Positions 18,917 through 31,206 of a stretch of 64,000 bases of DNA are shown here, one piece after another. A program made the position numbers and the translations under genes. Numbering within the stretch: position 1 is the first letter of the stretch; each line of letters begins with the position of its first letter. Source of the DNA: Burkholderia multivorans ATCC BAA-247 (lineage in GTDB: Bacteria > Pseudomonadota > Gammaproteobacteria > Burkholderiales > Burkholderiaceae); assembly GCF_000959525.1 (NCBI RefSeq), contig NZ_CP009832.1, positions 2,480,001 through 2,544,000 on the forward strand, given 5' to 3'. The notes under the pieces were generated by a model. It saw nothing but the letters and a program-made list of their open reading frames with translations, did not search any database and had not been told where the DNA came from.

Positions 18917-19030
18917 CCTGACGATTACCTACTTTCACACGGGAATCCGCACTATCATCGGCGTAGAGTCGTTTCACGGTCCTGTTCGGGATGGGAAGGG
19001 GTGGGACCGACTCGCTATGGTCATCAGGCA
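18917..19030 (-). rRNA. rrf: 5S ribosomal RNA
   Basis: The minus strand reads TGCCTGATGACCATAGCGAG through GTGAAAGTAGGTAATCGTCA, the complete betaproteobacterial 5S sequence of about 114 nt. Ends are placed by the terminal helix and may be off by 1-3 bases. Confidence 0.95.
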
Positions 19031-19182
19031 AAGAGGGTTGTTGCGCCGCTTCGCAGCGCAACCAATCGGGAAGAAGCAGTAATTTTGGGTTGTGCGTATC
19101 GCACACGAGAATCCAACATGTCGCTTTGGATCGCAGCCGGTGCTGTCGCACGGCGCCGATCTACAAGGCAGACTTGTTATAG

Positions 19183-22062
<2,880 letters not shown>

Positions 22063-22356
22063 TATAACGAGTCTGTCTCGTCGACAGTCGTTACAGGTTG
22101 AGTTCTCGCGTTGTGCCGTATTCCAATTAGAGCCGAACATGAAGTTCGAATCATCTTGAGATACATCGATACAATCACAACCCGGATAGTTTCCACGTCC
22201 ATCTCATAAGACGCTTCCGCTATCCAAATTACTTACTTCTTCCTGATTGTTAAAGAACGACAGCCGATACAGTTTCCTGCATCACTCTGACTGGCTCAAT
22301 CGCCAATGCCAAATCCTCGGTTCGCTTTCGAACCAAGCACTTCGCATTGAAGATTG
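22063..22356 (-). other. 16S-23S spacer, tRNA-Ala to 23S part, with boxA
   Basis: No gene. The minus strand carries a boxA antitermination element, CGTTCTTTAACAA (about 22248-22260), just before 23S, preceded by GTATCGGCTGT, a partial copy of the processing sequence found near 16S. Confidence 0.75.
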
Positions 22357-22432
22357 TGGTGGAGGCAGACGGGATCGAACCGACGACCCCCTGCTTGCAA
22401 AGCAGGTGCTCTCCCAGCTGAGCTATGCCCCC
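22357..22432 (-). tRNA. tRNA-Ala (TGC)
   Basis: 76 nt including encoded CCA. Acceptor GGGGGCA pairs with TGCCTCC; anticodon TGC at 22397-22399 (complement) in loop TTTGCAA. In the rRNA spacer, after tRNA-Ile. Confidence 0.97.
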
Positions 22433-22470
22433 ATACAGAGACCACTCAGGTTTCTTCTCGCCAGACAACT

Positions 22471-22547
22471 TGGTGGGTCTGGTTGGATTCGAACCAACGA
22501 CCCCCGCCTTATCAAGACGGTGCTCTAACCGACTGAGCTACAGACCC
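22471..22547 (-). tRNA. tRNA-Ile (GAT)
   Basis: 77 nt including CCA. Acceptor GGGTCTG pairs with CAGACCC; anticodon loop TTGATAA with GAT. First tRNA of the 16S-23S spacer. Confidence 0.97.
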
Positions 22548-22564
22548 CTGAGTCTGTCTTGATT

Positions 22565-22576
22565 ACAGCCGATAAG
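22565..22576 (-). other. 3' arm of the 16S processing stem
   Basis: The 12-nt sequence CTTATCGGCTGT (minus strand) just after 16S is perfectly complementary to ACAGCCGATAAG in the leader (24302-24313). The two would pair around 16S to form the RNase III substrate. Confidence 0.75.
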
Positions 22577-22608
22577 CGTGAGCGCTCAACTTCGCGAGAT
22601 AGCTCTGG

Positions 22609-24141
<1,533 letters not shown>

Positions 24142-24301
24142 AAACCTGTTACTGTTTTCGGTTCTCTCGAACCGGTCGCTCACTCAAAGCTGACAGGTCA
24201 TATGAATTGCTTCATAAACCTGACTTACTTTAGTGTGAGACTCTTGATACTTTTGCTATCCCGATCCGAAGATCAGGGCTCGCTCACATCAAGCGCCCAC
24301 A

Positions 24302-24330
24302 CTTATCGGCTGTTAGTTTTTAAAGAACAT
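24302..24330 (-). promoter_or_regulatory. rrn leader boxA and 5' arm of the 16S processing stem
   Basis: Minus strand: GTTCTTTAAAAACT (boxA-like, about 24316-24329) binds the Nus antitermination complex, followed directly by ACAGCCGATAAG (24302-24313), which pairs with the sequence downstream of 16S. Confidence 0.75.
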
Positions 24331-24388
24331 GTCTGCGAGCAGATCGTCTTGCTCAGCAGCGCTGCGTTGTCAGCAGCAGAGAAGCGAG

Positions 24389-24417
24389 ATTATGAACACT
24401 GTTTCGCAGCTCGTCAA
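24389..24417 (-). promoter_or_regulatory. rRNA operon promoter P2 (proximal)
   Basis: Minus strand -35 TTGACG (24412-24417), 17-bp spacer, -10 CATAAT (24389-24394), with an A-rich UP-like tract (GTGAAAAAAGTTG) just upstream. About 250 bp from 16S. Confidence 0.82.
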
Positions 24418-24549
24418 CAACTTTTTTCACTACATCGTTGCGACTGCGGGGTTCTTCTTCCTTCGTCGGCCGGGCGCTCCATGCTGCAGCACACATCCGG
24501 CTCCGCTTCCCCTCCCGCGCCGCGTTTCCGTTAGCGCGAAAGAGGCGTG

Positions 24550-24578
24550 ATTCTATGCAGCTCGCGCAGGATGCGCAA
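24550..24578 (-). promoter_or_regulatory. rRNA operon promoter P1 (distal)
   Basis: Minus strand -35 TTGCGC (24573-24578), 17-bp spacer, -10 TAGAAT (24550-24555), with an A7 tract 20 bp upstream. A second tandem promoter 160 bp before P2. The rest of 24142-24708 holds no gene. Confidence 0.7.
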
Positions 24579-24708
24579 GGGGGTCGACGCACTTTTTTTG
24601 TCCCCGCGATTTCATCGCAGCGAGACCGCCGAGTAGCACGACAGCGCTTATGGCGCGCAGAACGGACTAGAATGTGAGGTTCTTCGCCTCTTTCTATACG
24701 TATTTAAT

Positions 24709-25926
24709 ATGCGCCAGCGAATCGCCAAACGTCTTCCCCCCGATGCCGACAAGCTCGTCGGCCTGTCGCTTGCGCTCTTCGCTTCGGGCAGCCGCATCGA
24801 AGATCGCTTCTGGGAAGCGAAGCTCGATGCCCTGCTTGCCAAGATCGTTCGCAACGGCAATCAGACCACGCTCGACGCAGCGCTCGACCATCTGCAACAG
24901 AATCATCCCGACGCGTACGGTGCGCTCGCCGACATGGCAGAAACGCACAGCGAGTCGATGGTGATCGAGCACGACGGCCAACCGTACGACGCACTGCTCG
25001 TCGCGGTGCCCGTGCTCGCCTGGACGCGCTATGTGATTCCGTCGGGTCCGCTCAAGAGCGACATCGCCGACGCGCTGCGTGCGCACCTGCAGGCCCACGT
25101 GCTCGCCAACGGCACGCTGGTCGGGCTCGCGCCGTTCATGTACAGCATCGATCAACTGCCGCGGCACCACGTCGAAACCTACCGGCTCGCGCAGCAGCTC
25201 GCGCATGCGGCCCTCGGCCAGCATGCGGCCAAGCTCAATTTCGGCGACCTGCCGGAAACGTCCCCGATCCTGGCCGACCCGCGCTTCCTGCTCGCGGTCG
25301 TCGCCGCGCCCGCCGGCGCACCGCTGTTCCGCTGGCAGGAAGAAGAGCACGGCAACCGCATCGAGCGCGGCCAGTGTCTCGAGCAATGGACGGCCCAGGG
25401 CGGCCCGAACCTGTCGCTCGCACTGCCCGGCTGCGAGTTCGAGTGCCTGCTTCCGGACGCGTACTATTCGGCATGCCGCGATGCGGACGAACGCATACGT
25501 CCTCACACGGTCCGTACCGCGATTCGTTATCTTTTCGACACACTTGGTGCAGCGCCGCAGGAACTGCGCGCGGTCGTCGCCGGCTTCGGCGACCGACGCA
25601 TCGACGAATATCGCGTGGGCTTCACGCGGCGCGGCAGCAACGACGTGATCTATGGCGTCGTCTGGCCGCTGTACGGCCGCGAGAACGGCGACGTATCGAT
25701 CGACAGCGCGACGCTCGAGGGCGAAGCGCCGATCGACGGCCCGCTCGAGGAAATCGTGAGCCTGCTGAAGGAATGCGGCGTCACGGACATCCGCCGGCAC
25801 GCCGGGCGTTTCGAGCCGGAATACTGCGACGATTGCGGCGTGCCGCTCTATGCCGATCCGCTCGGCGAAATCGTCCATGCCGAGATGCCGGAAGACGCGT
25901 CGCCTGCGCAGCCGCATTTCCACTGA
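24709..25926 (+). CDS. DUF2863 family protein
   Basis: 405 residues, soluble, no signal peptide or TM segment. It matches the DUF2863 family of Burkholderiales as I recall it; no catalytic motif is recognised. The C-terminus has a CDDCG knuckle (EPEYCDDCGVPLYAD) suggestive of half a zinc site. The N-terminal 100 residues are helical. It starts divergently from the rRNA operon, 131 bp from rrn P1, so the two share a regulatory region. It ends at its own terminator. Function unknown. Confidence 0.85.
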   Translation: MRQRIAKRLPPDADKLVGLSLALFASGSRIEDRFWEAKLDALLAKIVRNGNQTTLDAALDHLQQNHPDAYGALADMAETHSESMVIEHDGQPYDALLVAVPVLAWTRYVIPSGPLKSDIADALRAHLQAHVLANGTLVGLAPFMYSIDQLPRHHVETYRLAQQLAHAALGQHAAKLNFGDLPETSPILADPRFLLAVVAAPAGAPLFRWQEEEHGNRIERGQCLEQWTAQGGPNLSLALPGCEFECLLPDAYYSACRDADERIRPHTVRTAIRYLFDTLGAAPQELRAVVAGFGDRRIDEYRVGFTRRGSNDVIYGVVWPLYGRENGDVSIDSATLEGEAPIDGPLEEIVSLLKECGVTDIRRHAGRFEPEYCDDCGVPLYADPLGEIVHAEMPEDASPAQPHFH

Positions 25927-25968
25927 TCGCCGGCACGGGCCGCCACGACCCGCAACGAGCCATCGCGT

Positions 25969-26004
25969 AAGCCGCTTCCGCCCCGTGCGGAAGCGGCTTT
26001 TTTC
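25969..26004 (+). terminator. Terminator after DUF2863 gene
   Basis: 13-bp perfect stem AAGCCGCTTCCGC/GCGGAAGCGGCTT with CCCGT loop (25969-25999), followed by TTTTTCTT. Confidence 0.93.
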
Positions 26005-26143
26005 TTGTCTGCCTCCTTTGCCGCCAAATTTCGAACTTCTCCTAAGCCATTCAGCCAAGCAGACAACGTGTAAGGTATTTGTCATGATCGGCGCTCGACA
26101 TACTTGCCGACAGATCAACGACACATTCGTAAGGAGGCTGAAT

Positions 26144-26980
26144 ATGCGGTTCCTGGTGGTCAATTCGGATGCCGAGCGGCGTGACGGGCTCAAGGCCCTG
26201 TTGCGGCAGATCGACCGTCACGCGCGTATCAACGACGCGCCCGACGGTTTCCAGGCGCGTCGCCTGCTGCGCACGCAGCGCTTCGATCTCGTCGCGATCG
26301 ACTGGCTGGACGTCGGAAAGGTCAGCGAACTCCAGGCGCTGTGCACGGCCTGTTCGCCGACGCCCGTCGCGATGCTGATCGGCGACACGACCCCGGAAGC
26401 GGTTCAGAACTTCTTCGACTATGGCGTCGCGGGCGTGATTCCACATGCCACGCGTCCGCATCTGCTGGTTCGCGCGCTCGAGATGGTGCTGCTCGGCGGT
26501 CACTATATTCCGCCGATCGCCCTGCGGCTGCTGCCTTCCGCGGCCGTCACCCGTCACGATGCGCGTTTCCAGACGCTCGCGAACGCATTGCCGCGCCGCT
26601 CGCCGGCCGGTCTGCTGTCGCCGCGACAAGCGCAGATCATGCGCTTCGTCCACATGGGCAGCACGAACAAGATGATCGCGCGCACGCTCGGCATCAGCGA
26701 AGGCACCGTGAAGATCCATCTCGCGAGCATCTTCCAGCAGCTCGGCGCCGCGAACCGCGCCGCCGCGGTCGCCATCTACAACGGCTGGCTGTCGCCGCAT
26801 CTCGAGGTGCTGCTTGCGGACCGCGATCGCGCGCGCAAGCCCGTACTCGGCGAACGCGGCCCGGTCCCGCTGCGCGCACAACGGAACACGCGCCCGTATC
26901 CGCTGCCGAGCGCGACCGTCGACGATCCGGAACTGCCGCTCGCCGCCGAGGCGCTGCCCCGTTTCCGGCGCAGTCACTAG
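26144..26980 (+). CDS. LuxR/NarL-type response regulator with atypical receiver
   Basis: 278 residues. Residues 1-120 fold like a receiver domain, with Asp53 (LVAIDWLD) at the phosphoryl position and Asp9 in the acidic pocket, but the usual second acidic residue is Ser8 and the conserved Lys near residue 105 is replaced (VIPHATRPH). Residues 157-222 form a LuxR helix-turn-helix (LLSPRQAQIMRFVHMGSTNKMIARTLGI). A Pro/Arg-rich tail follows. No sensor kinase is adjacent. The start has an AAGGAGG site. Target and signal unknown. Confidence 0.87.
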   Translation: MRFLVVNSDAERRDGLKALLRQIDRHARINDAPDGFQARRLLRTQRFDLVAIDWLDVGKVSELQALCTACSPTPVAMLIGDTTPEAVQNFFDYGVAGVIPHATRPHLLVRALEMVLLGGHYIPPIALRLLPSAAVTRHDARFQTLANALPRRSPAGLLSPRQAQIMRFVHMGSTNKMIARTLGISEGTVKIHLASIFQQLGAANRAAAVAIYNGWLSPHLEVLLADRDRARKPVLGERGPVPLRAQRNTRPYPLPSATVDDPELPLAAEALPRFRRSH

Positions 26981-27055
26981 ACGAACAGTCTCGATATTGC
27001 GACGGTCGACGTGTGCGGATTCCCACCTTTGATGCTCAACGAGTAATATGGACGC

Positions 27056-27730
27056 ATGGGTTTTCTTTTCACACCGCTTCCGCTCTGGGTTGGCATCGGT
27101 GGCTGGATCGCCGCCGCGGCGCTGCTCGCGCTCGCGTTCTGGAAGCGCCCGTTCGTCCGCCTGCACGATGCGACGCTGCAGCACGTCTGGCTCGCACTCG
27201 TGACGGCCATCACCGTTCTCTGGGCGTCCAACGCATGGCTGGAGGACGGTGTCGTCATGCATCTGCTCGGCGCGACGCTGCTCGTCACGCTGTTCGACTG
27301 GACGCTCGCGCTGGTCGCGATGGGCGCCGTCACGGCGATCGCCGCGATTATCTTCGATGCATCGTGGCAAGGGGTCGGCCTGACCTACCTCGTCTACGGC
27401 GCGCTGCCCGTCGCGGTATCGGCATTGCTGCAGCGCGCGGCAATCGCATGGCTGCCGCACAATCTGCTGTCGTTCATCGCGGGGCAGGGTTTCGTGTCGC
27501 CGGCCGTCGCGATCGTTGCAGCTGCGGCCGCGGCGGCCGGCGTGCAGCTCGCGCTTGCCAACGGCGCGCCTGTCGTAATTCCGGGCGGCTACCTGTTCAA
27601 CACGGTACTGCTCGCGCTCGGCGAAGCGTGGTTCACCGGCATGACGACCGCGCTAATCGCCGTCTATCGTCCCGCGTGGGTCACCACGTTCGACGTCCGC
27701 CGTTATCGTCTGGGTGGCCCGCGCGCTTGA
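27056..27730 (+). CDS. CbiM-like energy-coupling-factor permease
   Basis: 224-residue membrane protein with about six TM segments. It resembles the CbiM/ECF substrate-binding permease family, including an N-terminal region, the central ALPVAVSALLQ stretch and a late GGYLFNTVLLALGEAWFTGM. True CbiM needs CbiN, CbiQ and CbiO for Co/Ni uptake; none is adjacent, and the N-terminal His-rich metal motif MHIxxG of CbiM is not at the start. Transport role is therefore uncertain. Confidence 0.65.
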   Translation: MGFLFTPLPLWVGIGGWIAAAALLALAFWKRPFVRLHDATLQHVWLALVTAITVLWASNAWLEDGVVMHLLGATLLVTLFDWTLALVAMGAVTAIAAIIFDASWQGVGLTYLVYGALPVAVSALLQRAAIAWLPHNLLSFIAGQGFVSPAVAIVAAAAAAAGVQLALANGAPVVIPGGYLFNTVLLALGEAWFTGMTTALIAVYRPAWVTTFDVRRYRLGGPRA

Positions 27731-27892
27731 ACGTGCTGCGCCCCCGCGCGGCGCCGGCGCGTACCGCTTGCGCAGCGCAGGCGAGTCGGCCGTCTACTGC
27801 CGCGCTACTTTTTTACGCTAAGATTGAACTCCTGTTCTTCATCGGGCCTCTATACCTGCCCGATGCCTCATTCGCTCCTCACCAATAACCAG

Positions 27893-28513
27893 ATGGACAG
27901 CTCAACTGCCTCGCTCCGGATCGTCCGGACGCTCGGCAAGCTGGCGGCCTGTGTCGCGGGCTTGTCGCTTGCACTTCCGGCACCGGTCTTCGCCGACCTT
28001 CTCGACCAGCGTTCCGAGCTGATCAATAAATTCGTCAACGAAATGCACGCCGATCCGCTCGTCGCCGACTGCGCCGCGCACGGCAGCTTCATCGCGAGCA
28101 CGTCGACTGCCTTCGACCGCGTCGAGTTTGCGCCGAATGCATTCGAAAACGGCAACGCGACGATCACGCCGTGGAACGATTCGTTCGATCAAGGCAAGCA
28201 GCGCGTGAAGGTCGACAACATCGTCACCGTCGACGGGCTCGGCATTCGGACGAACGGCGGCGATCCCGAACCGCTGAAGTTTCGCTGCGGCTATGTCGGT
28301 CAGCAGATGCTCGCGTTCAGCTGGAACGATCCCGTTCCGCCGCTCAAGCCGCGCGTCGAGCGCCCGGCACCGTCGACGAAGAAATTCAAGGGCAAATCGC
28401 ACAAGGGCAAGGTGAAGGCCAAGGCGACCGGGCGTCCCGCGAAAAAGGCCGTCACGAAAAAATCGACCGCGACGAAAAAAACCGTCAAGAAAAAGACCGC
28501 GAAGAAGTCCTGA
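27893..28513 (+). CDS. Exported protein with Lys-rich tail (BspC-domain-like)
   Basis: 206 residues from the ATG at 27893; ATG at 27863 in frame is an alternative and neither has a clear ribosome site. A signal peptide (about residues 1-34, ending APVFA) leads into a ~110-residue globular part with two cysteines (DCAAHG, KFRCGYVG) likely disulfide-linked. I recall Burkholderia proteins of this kind being annotated as BspC-domain. The last ~55 residues are Lys/Ala/Thr-rich repeats (KKAVTKKSTATKKTVKKK), like histone H1 or AlgP tails. Followed by a bidirectional terminator. Function unknown. Confidence 0.75.
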   Translation: MDSSTASLRIVRTLGKLAACVAGLSLALPAPVFADLLDQRSELINKFVNEMHADPLVADCAAHGSFIASTSTAFDRVEFAPNAFENGNATITPWNDSFDQGKQRVKVDNIVTVDGLGIRTNGGDPEPLKFRCGYVGQQMLAFSWNDPVPPLKPRVERPAPSTKKFKGKSHKGKVKAKATGRPAKKAVTKKSTATKKTVKKKTAKKS

Positions 28514-28539
28514 CGCGACGCAGCGGCAACGTCAGAAGC

Positions 28540-28577
28540 GAAAAAGCCGGCGCATCGTTCGATGCGGCCGGCTTTTT
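28540..28577 (+). terminator. Bidirectional terminator
   Basis: AAAAAGCCGG...CCGGCTTTTT with an inner GCATCG/CGATGC stem (28541-28576), between convergent genes. Confidence 0.9.
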
Positions 28578-28594
28578 CGTTACCGACAATGCGT

Positions 28595-29749
28595 TTACGC
28601 GAACGTCTCGATCTGCTTGAGGATCGCCGCCAGCATCGCCGCGCCAAGCGCCGCGCTACGTTCGCCGTTCCAGCCGACGCGCTCGTCCGGCAGATTCGCG
28701 TTGTCCTTGAACGGCATCTCGAGCGTCAGCGACAGACAGCCGAACCGGTGTCCGACGTACTTCGACGCGAGCTTCAGCGCGTCCTCCTTGTACTTGCTAG
28801 CCGCATAGCCGTGCTCGGTCTGGAAGTCGGGGCTCGCGACCTTGAACGCTTCGATGAAGGCGCCCTGCTCCTTGCGCTGCTGCTCGGTAAAGCTCGGCAA
28901 CATCTCCGAGCCGGCGACGAACACGTACGGCAGATCCTCGTCGCCGTGGATGTCGAAAAACATGTCGCAGCCAATCGCATGAATCGCATCGCGCACCGCG
29001 AGCACCTCGGGGCTGCGCTCGGCATCGGGCGCCATCCATTCGCGATTCAGGTTCGCGCCGGCCGCATTGGTGCGCAGATTGCCGTGCACGCTGCCGTCGG
29101 GATTCATGTTCGGCACGATATGAAAGATCGCGCGATCGTAGAGCTTGCGCGCAACCGGATCGCCGGCCCAGTCGCCCCATCCGGCCAGCCGCTTCACGAG
29201 CCCTTCGACGAACCATTCGGCCATCGTCTCGCCCGGATGCTGCCGCGCGATGATCCACACCTTCTTCTTCGGCGCGCCATCGGTTTCCGGCGTACCGAGC
29301 GTCAGCAGCGACATCGGACGGCCTTCCACCGTACGGCCGAGTTCGACGACGCTCGCCTGCGGCAACTGCTGGACCGCACCGAGAAACGCGGCGTGGCGCT
29401 CGTCCGAATACGGTTCGAAGTACGCGTAATAGATGCTGTCGAATTCGGGCGTATGGTCGATCGTCATCGTGCGGCCGTCGAACGTCGTCGGCACGCGGAA
29501 CCAGTCGACGCGATCGTAGCTCGCGACCGCGCGGTAGTCGCGCCAACCCGACGGATACGCACACTGCGCGGCGTTCTCGAACGTCATCACGCAGCGCTCG
29601 CCGCGCGCGCCAGTCACGCGGAAATAGAACCACTGCGCGAATTCCGAGCGATTGTCGCCGCGCACGCGCAGCCGGATCGCGTCCGCGCTGTCGCAGGACA
29701 CGACGTCGATTGCGCCCGCGTCGAAGTTGCTGGTGATCGAAAGAGCCAT
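28595..29749 (-). CDS. M14-family zinc carboxypeptidase (cytosolic CCP-like)
   Basis: 384 residues. An N-terminal beta domain (1-120, SEFAQWFYFRVTGARGE) precedes the metallopeptidase domain. Zinc ligands are His and Glu in ARQHPGETMAEW and His in FFDIHGDED; the substrate loop NLNREW and catalytic Glu in LTLEMPFKD are present. This N-domain plus M14 arrangement is that of the cytosolic carboxypeptidase branch (M14D), which trims C-terminal acidic residues in eukaryotes; bacterial substrates are unclear. No signal peptide, so cytoplasmic. Followed by yaaA upstream on the same strand. Confidence 0.88.
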   Translation of the reverse strand: MALSITSNFDAGAIDVVSCDSADAIRLRVRGDNRSEFAQWFYFRVTGARGERCVMTFENAAQCAYPSGWRDYRAVASYDRVDWFRVPTTFDGRTMTIDHTPEFDSIYYAYFEPYSDERHAAFLGAVQQLPQASVVELGRTVEGRPMSLLTLGTPETDGAPKKKVWIIARQHPGETMAEWFVEGLVKRLAGWGDWAGDPVARKLYDRAIFHIVPNMNPDGSVHGNLRTNAAGANLNREWMAPDAERSPEVLAVRDAIHAIGCDMFFDIHGDEDLPYVFVAGSEMLPSFTEQQRKEQGAFIEAFKVASPDFQTEHGYAASKYKEDALKLASKYVGHRFGCLSLTLEMPFKDNANLPDERVGWNGERSAALGAAMLAAILKQIETFA

Positions 29750-29837
29750 CCGTTTCTCCTTGAGCGGCCGTCACGCGCGGTGTGCCGCGCGCCGCGCCTC
29801 ATGCATGCGCCGGCCGTCTCATGAACGGCCGGCAGGG

Positions 29838-30620
29838 TCACTCGCCGACACGCCGGCGATATACGTAAGTCGAGTCGTTCGACGCGGCCGCGTCGAATGC
29901 ATAGCCTTCCATCGCGAATGCCTGCAGCGCCTTCGGCTCGGCGATGCGGTTCTCGACGACATAACGCGCCATCAGCCCGCGCGCGCGCTTCGCGTGGAAG
30001 CTGATGATCTTGTAGCGGCCGCCCTTCCAGTCCTCGAAGACCGGCGTAATGACCGGCGCGGCCAGCAGCTTCGGCTTGACCGACTTGAAGTATTCGGTCG
30101 ACGCGCAGTTGATCAGCACGCGCGATGCGCCGCGGCGCGTCTCGAGCTGCTCGTTCAGCGCGCGCGTGATGCGGTCGCCCCAGAACGCGTACAGGTCCTT
30201 GCCGCGCGTATTCGCGAAGCGCGTGCCCATCTCGAGCCGGTACGGCTGCAGCAGGTCCAGCGGACGCAGCAGGCCATACAAGCCCGACAGCACGCGCACG
30301 TGTTGCTGCGCATAGTCGAGATCGGCGGCCGACAGCGATTTCGCGTCGAATCCTTCGTACACGTCGCCGTTGAACGCCAGCACGGCCTGCTTCGAATTGG
30401 CGGGCGTGAAGATCGGCGACCAGTCCGCGTAGCGCTGGTAGTTCAGCCGCGCGAGCGGATCGGAGATGTCCATCAGCGTCGCGATGTCCTGCGGCGACAG
30501 CTTGCGCAGGCCCGCGATCAGTTCCGACGCGTCGTCGACGAATGCAGGCTGCGTGTAAGACTGCACGTGGGCGGGCGTCTCGTAGTCGAGGGATTTGGCG
30601 GGAGAGAGAACGATTATCAT
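29838..30620 (-). CDS. yaaA: Peroxide stress protein YaaA
   Basis: 260-residue YaaA/DUF328 protein. N-terminus [16 protein letters not shown] and the segments [22 protein letters not shown] and [13 protein letters not shown] are canonical. In E. coli YaaA lowers free iron and DNA damage under peroxide stress and is OxyR-controlled. An inverted repeat GCCGGCCGT/ACGGCCGGC lies between it and the carboxypeptidase gene but lacks a T tract. Confidence 0.95.
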   Translation of the reverse strand: MIIVLSPAKSLDYETPAHVQSYTQPAFVDDASELIAGLRKLSPQDIATLMDISDPLARLNYQRYADWSPIFTPANSKQAVLAFNGDVYEGFDAKSLSAADLDYAQQHVRVLSGLYGLLRPLDLLQPYRLEMGTRFANTRGKDLYAFWGDRITRALNEQLETRRGASRVLINCASTEYFKSVKPKLLAAPVITPVFEDWKGGRYKIISFHAKRARGLMARYVVENRIAEPKALQAFAMEGYAFDAAASNDSTYVYRRRVGE

Positions 30621-30677
30621 AGAGGCTCGCTGGCACGCCGTGCCGTGCGGTCAGACGAAAACCACCGATTGTAACGA

Positions 30678-31175
30678 ATGCCCAGCTCCCTCGCCCCACC
30701 CGCCGCGCGCCGCGTCGTGCTCGACTCGAACGTGTGGATCGACATCCTCGTGTTCGACGATCCGGCCACGCGGCCGATTCTCGCCGCGCTGGAATGCGGC
30801 ACGCTCGCGGCCGTCATCGACGGCCGGTGCCTGACGGAGCTCGAGCATGTGCTCGACTATCCGCAGTTTCGCGCGCGCGCGATCGACAAGGCGGCCGCGC
30901 TCGCGACGGTCGCGCGCCTCGCGCACGTCGTCGAGCCGGCGCCGGCCGACGCAGACGCGCCGCCGCTGCCGAAATGCAAGGACCGCGACGACCAGAAATT
31001 TCTCGAGCTGGCCCGCGCCGCACAGGCCGAGTGGCTCGTGTCGAAAGACCGCGCGCTGCTGAAGCTCGCGAAGCGCACAGCGCGCGATTTCGGCTTCCGC
31101 ATCGCGCAACCCGCACCGTTTACCGAGGCCTGCGCGCTCGCCGCCGCAACGGCCGCCACTGTCACGCCGGCCTGA
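30678..31175 (+). CDS. PIN-domain protein (putative toxin family)
   Basis: 165 residues. PIN nuclease acidic residues are visible: Asp16 (VLDSNVW), Glu54 (LTELEHV), Asp102/Asp105 (CKDRDDQKF) and Asp124 (VSKDRALL). The CKDRDDQKFLELA pattern matches the subfamily annotated as toxin components of TA systems. No antitoxin ORF is adjacent on either side: yaaA lies divergent and the next gene is an aminotransferase 31 bp on. It may be a solitary nuclease, co-transcribed with the aminotransferase. Confidence 0.8.
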   Translation: MPSSLAPPAARRVVLDSNVWIDILVFDDPATRPILAALECGTLAAVIDGRCLTELEHVLDYPQFRARAIDKAAALATVARLAHVVEPAPADADAPPLPKCKDRDDQKFLELARAAQAEWLVSKDRALLKLAKRTARDFGFRIAQPAPFTEACALAAATAATVTPA

Positions 31176-31206
31176 CGCTGCCGGCATCACCACTTCGACC
31201 GTACCG

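Noticed and set aside
29750-29837. GCCGGCCGT/ACGGCCGGC hairpin between yaaA and the carboxypeptidase gene
   Set aside because: No T tract on either side; could be a weak processing element, not called as terminator.
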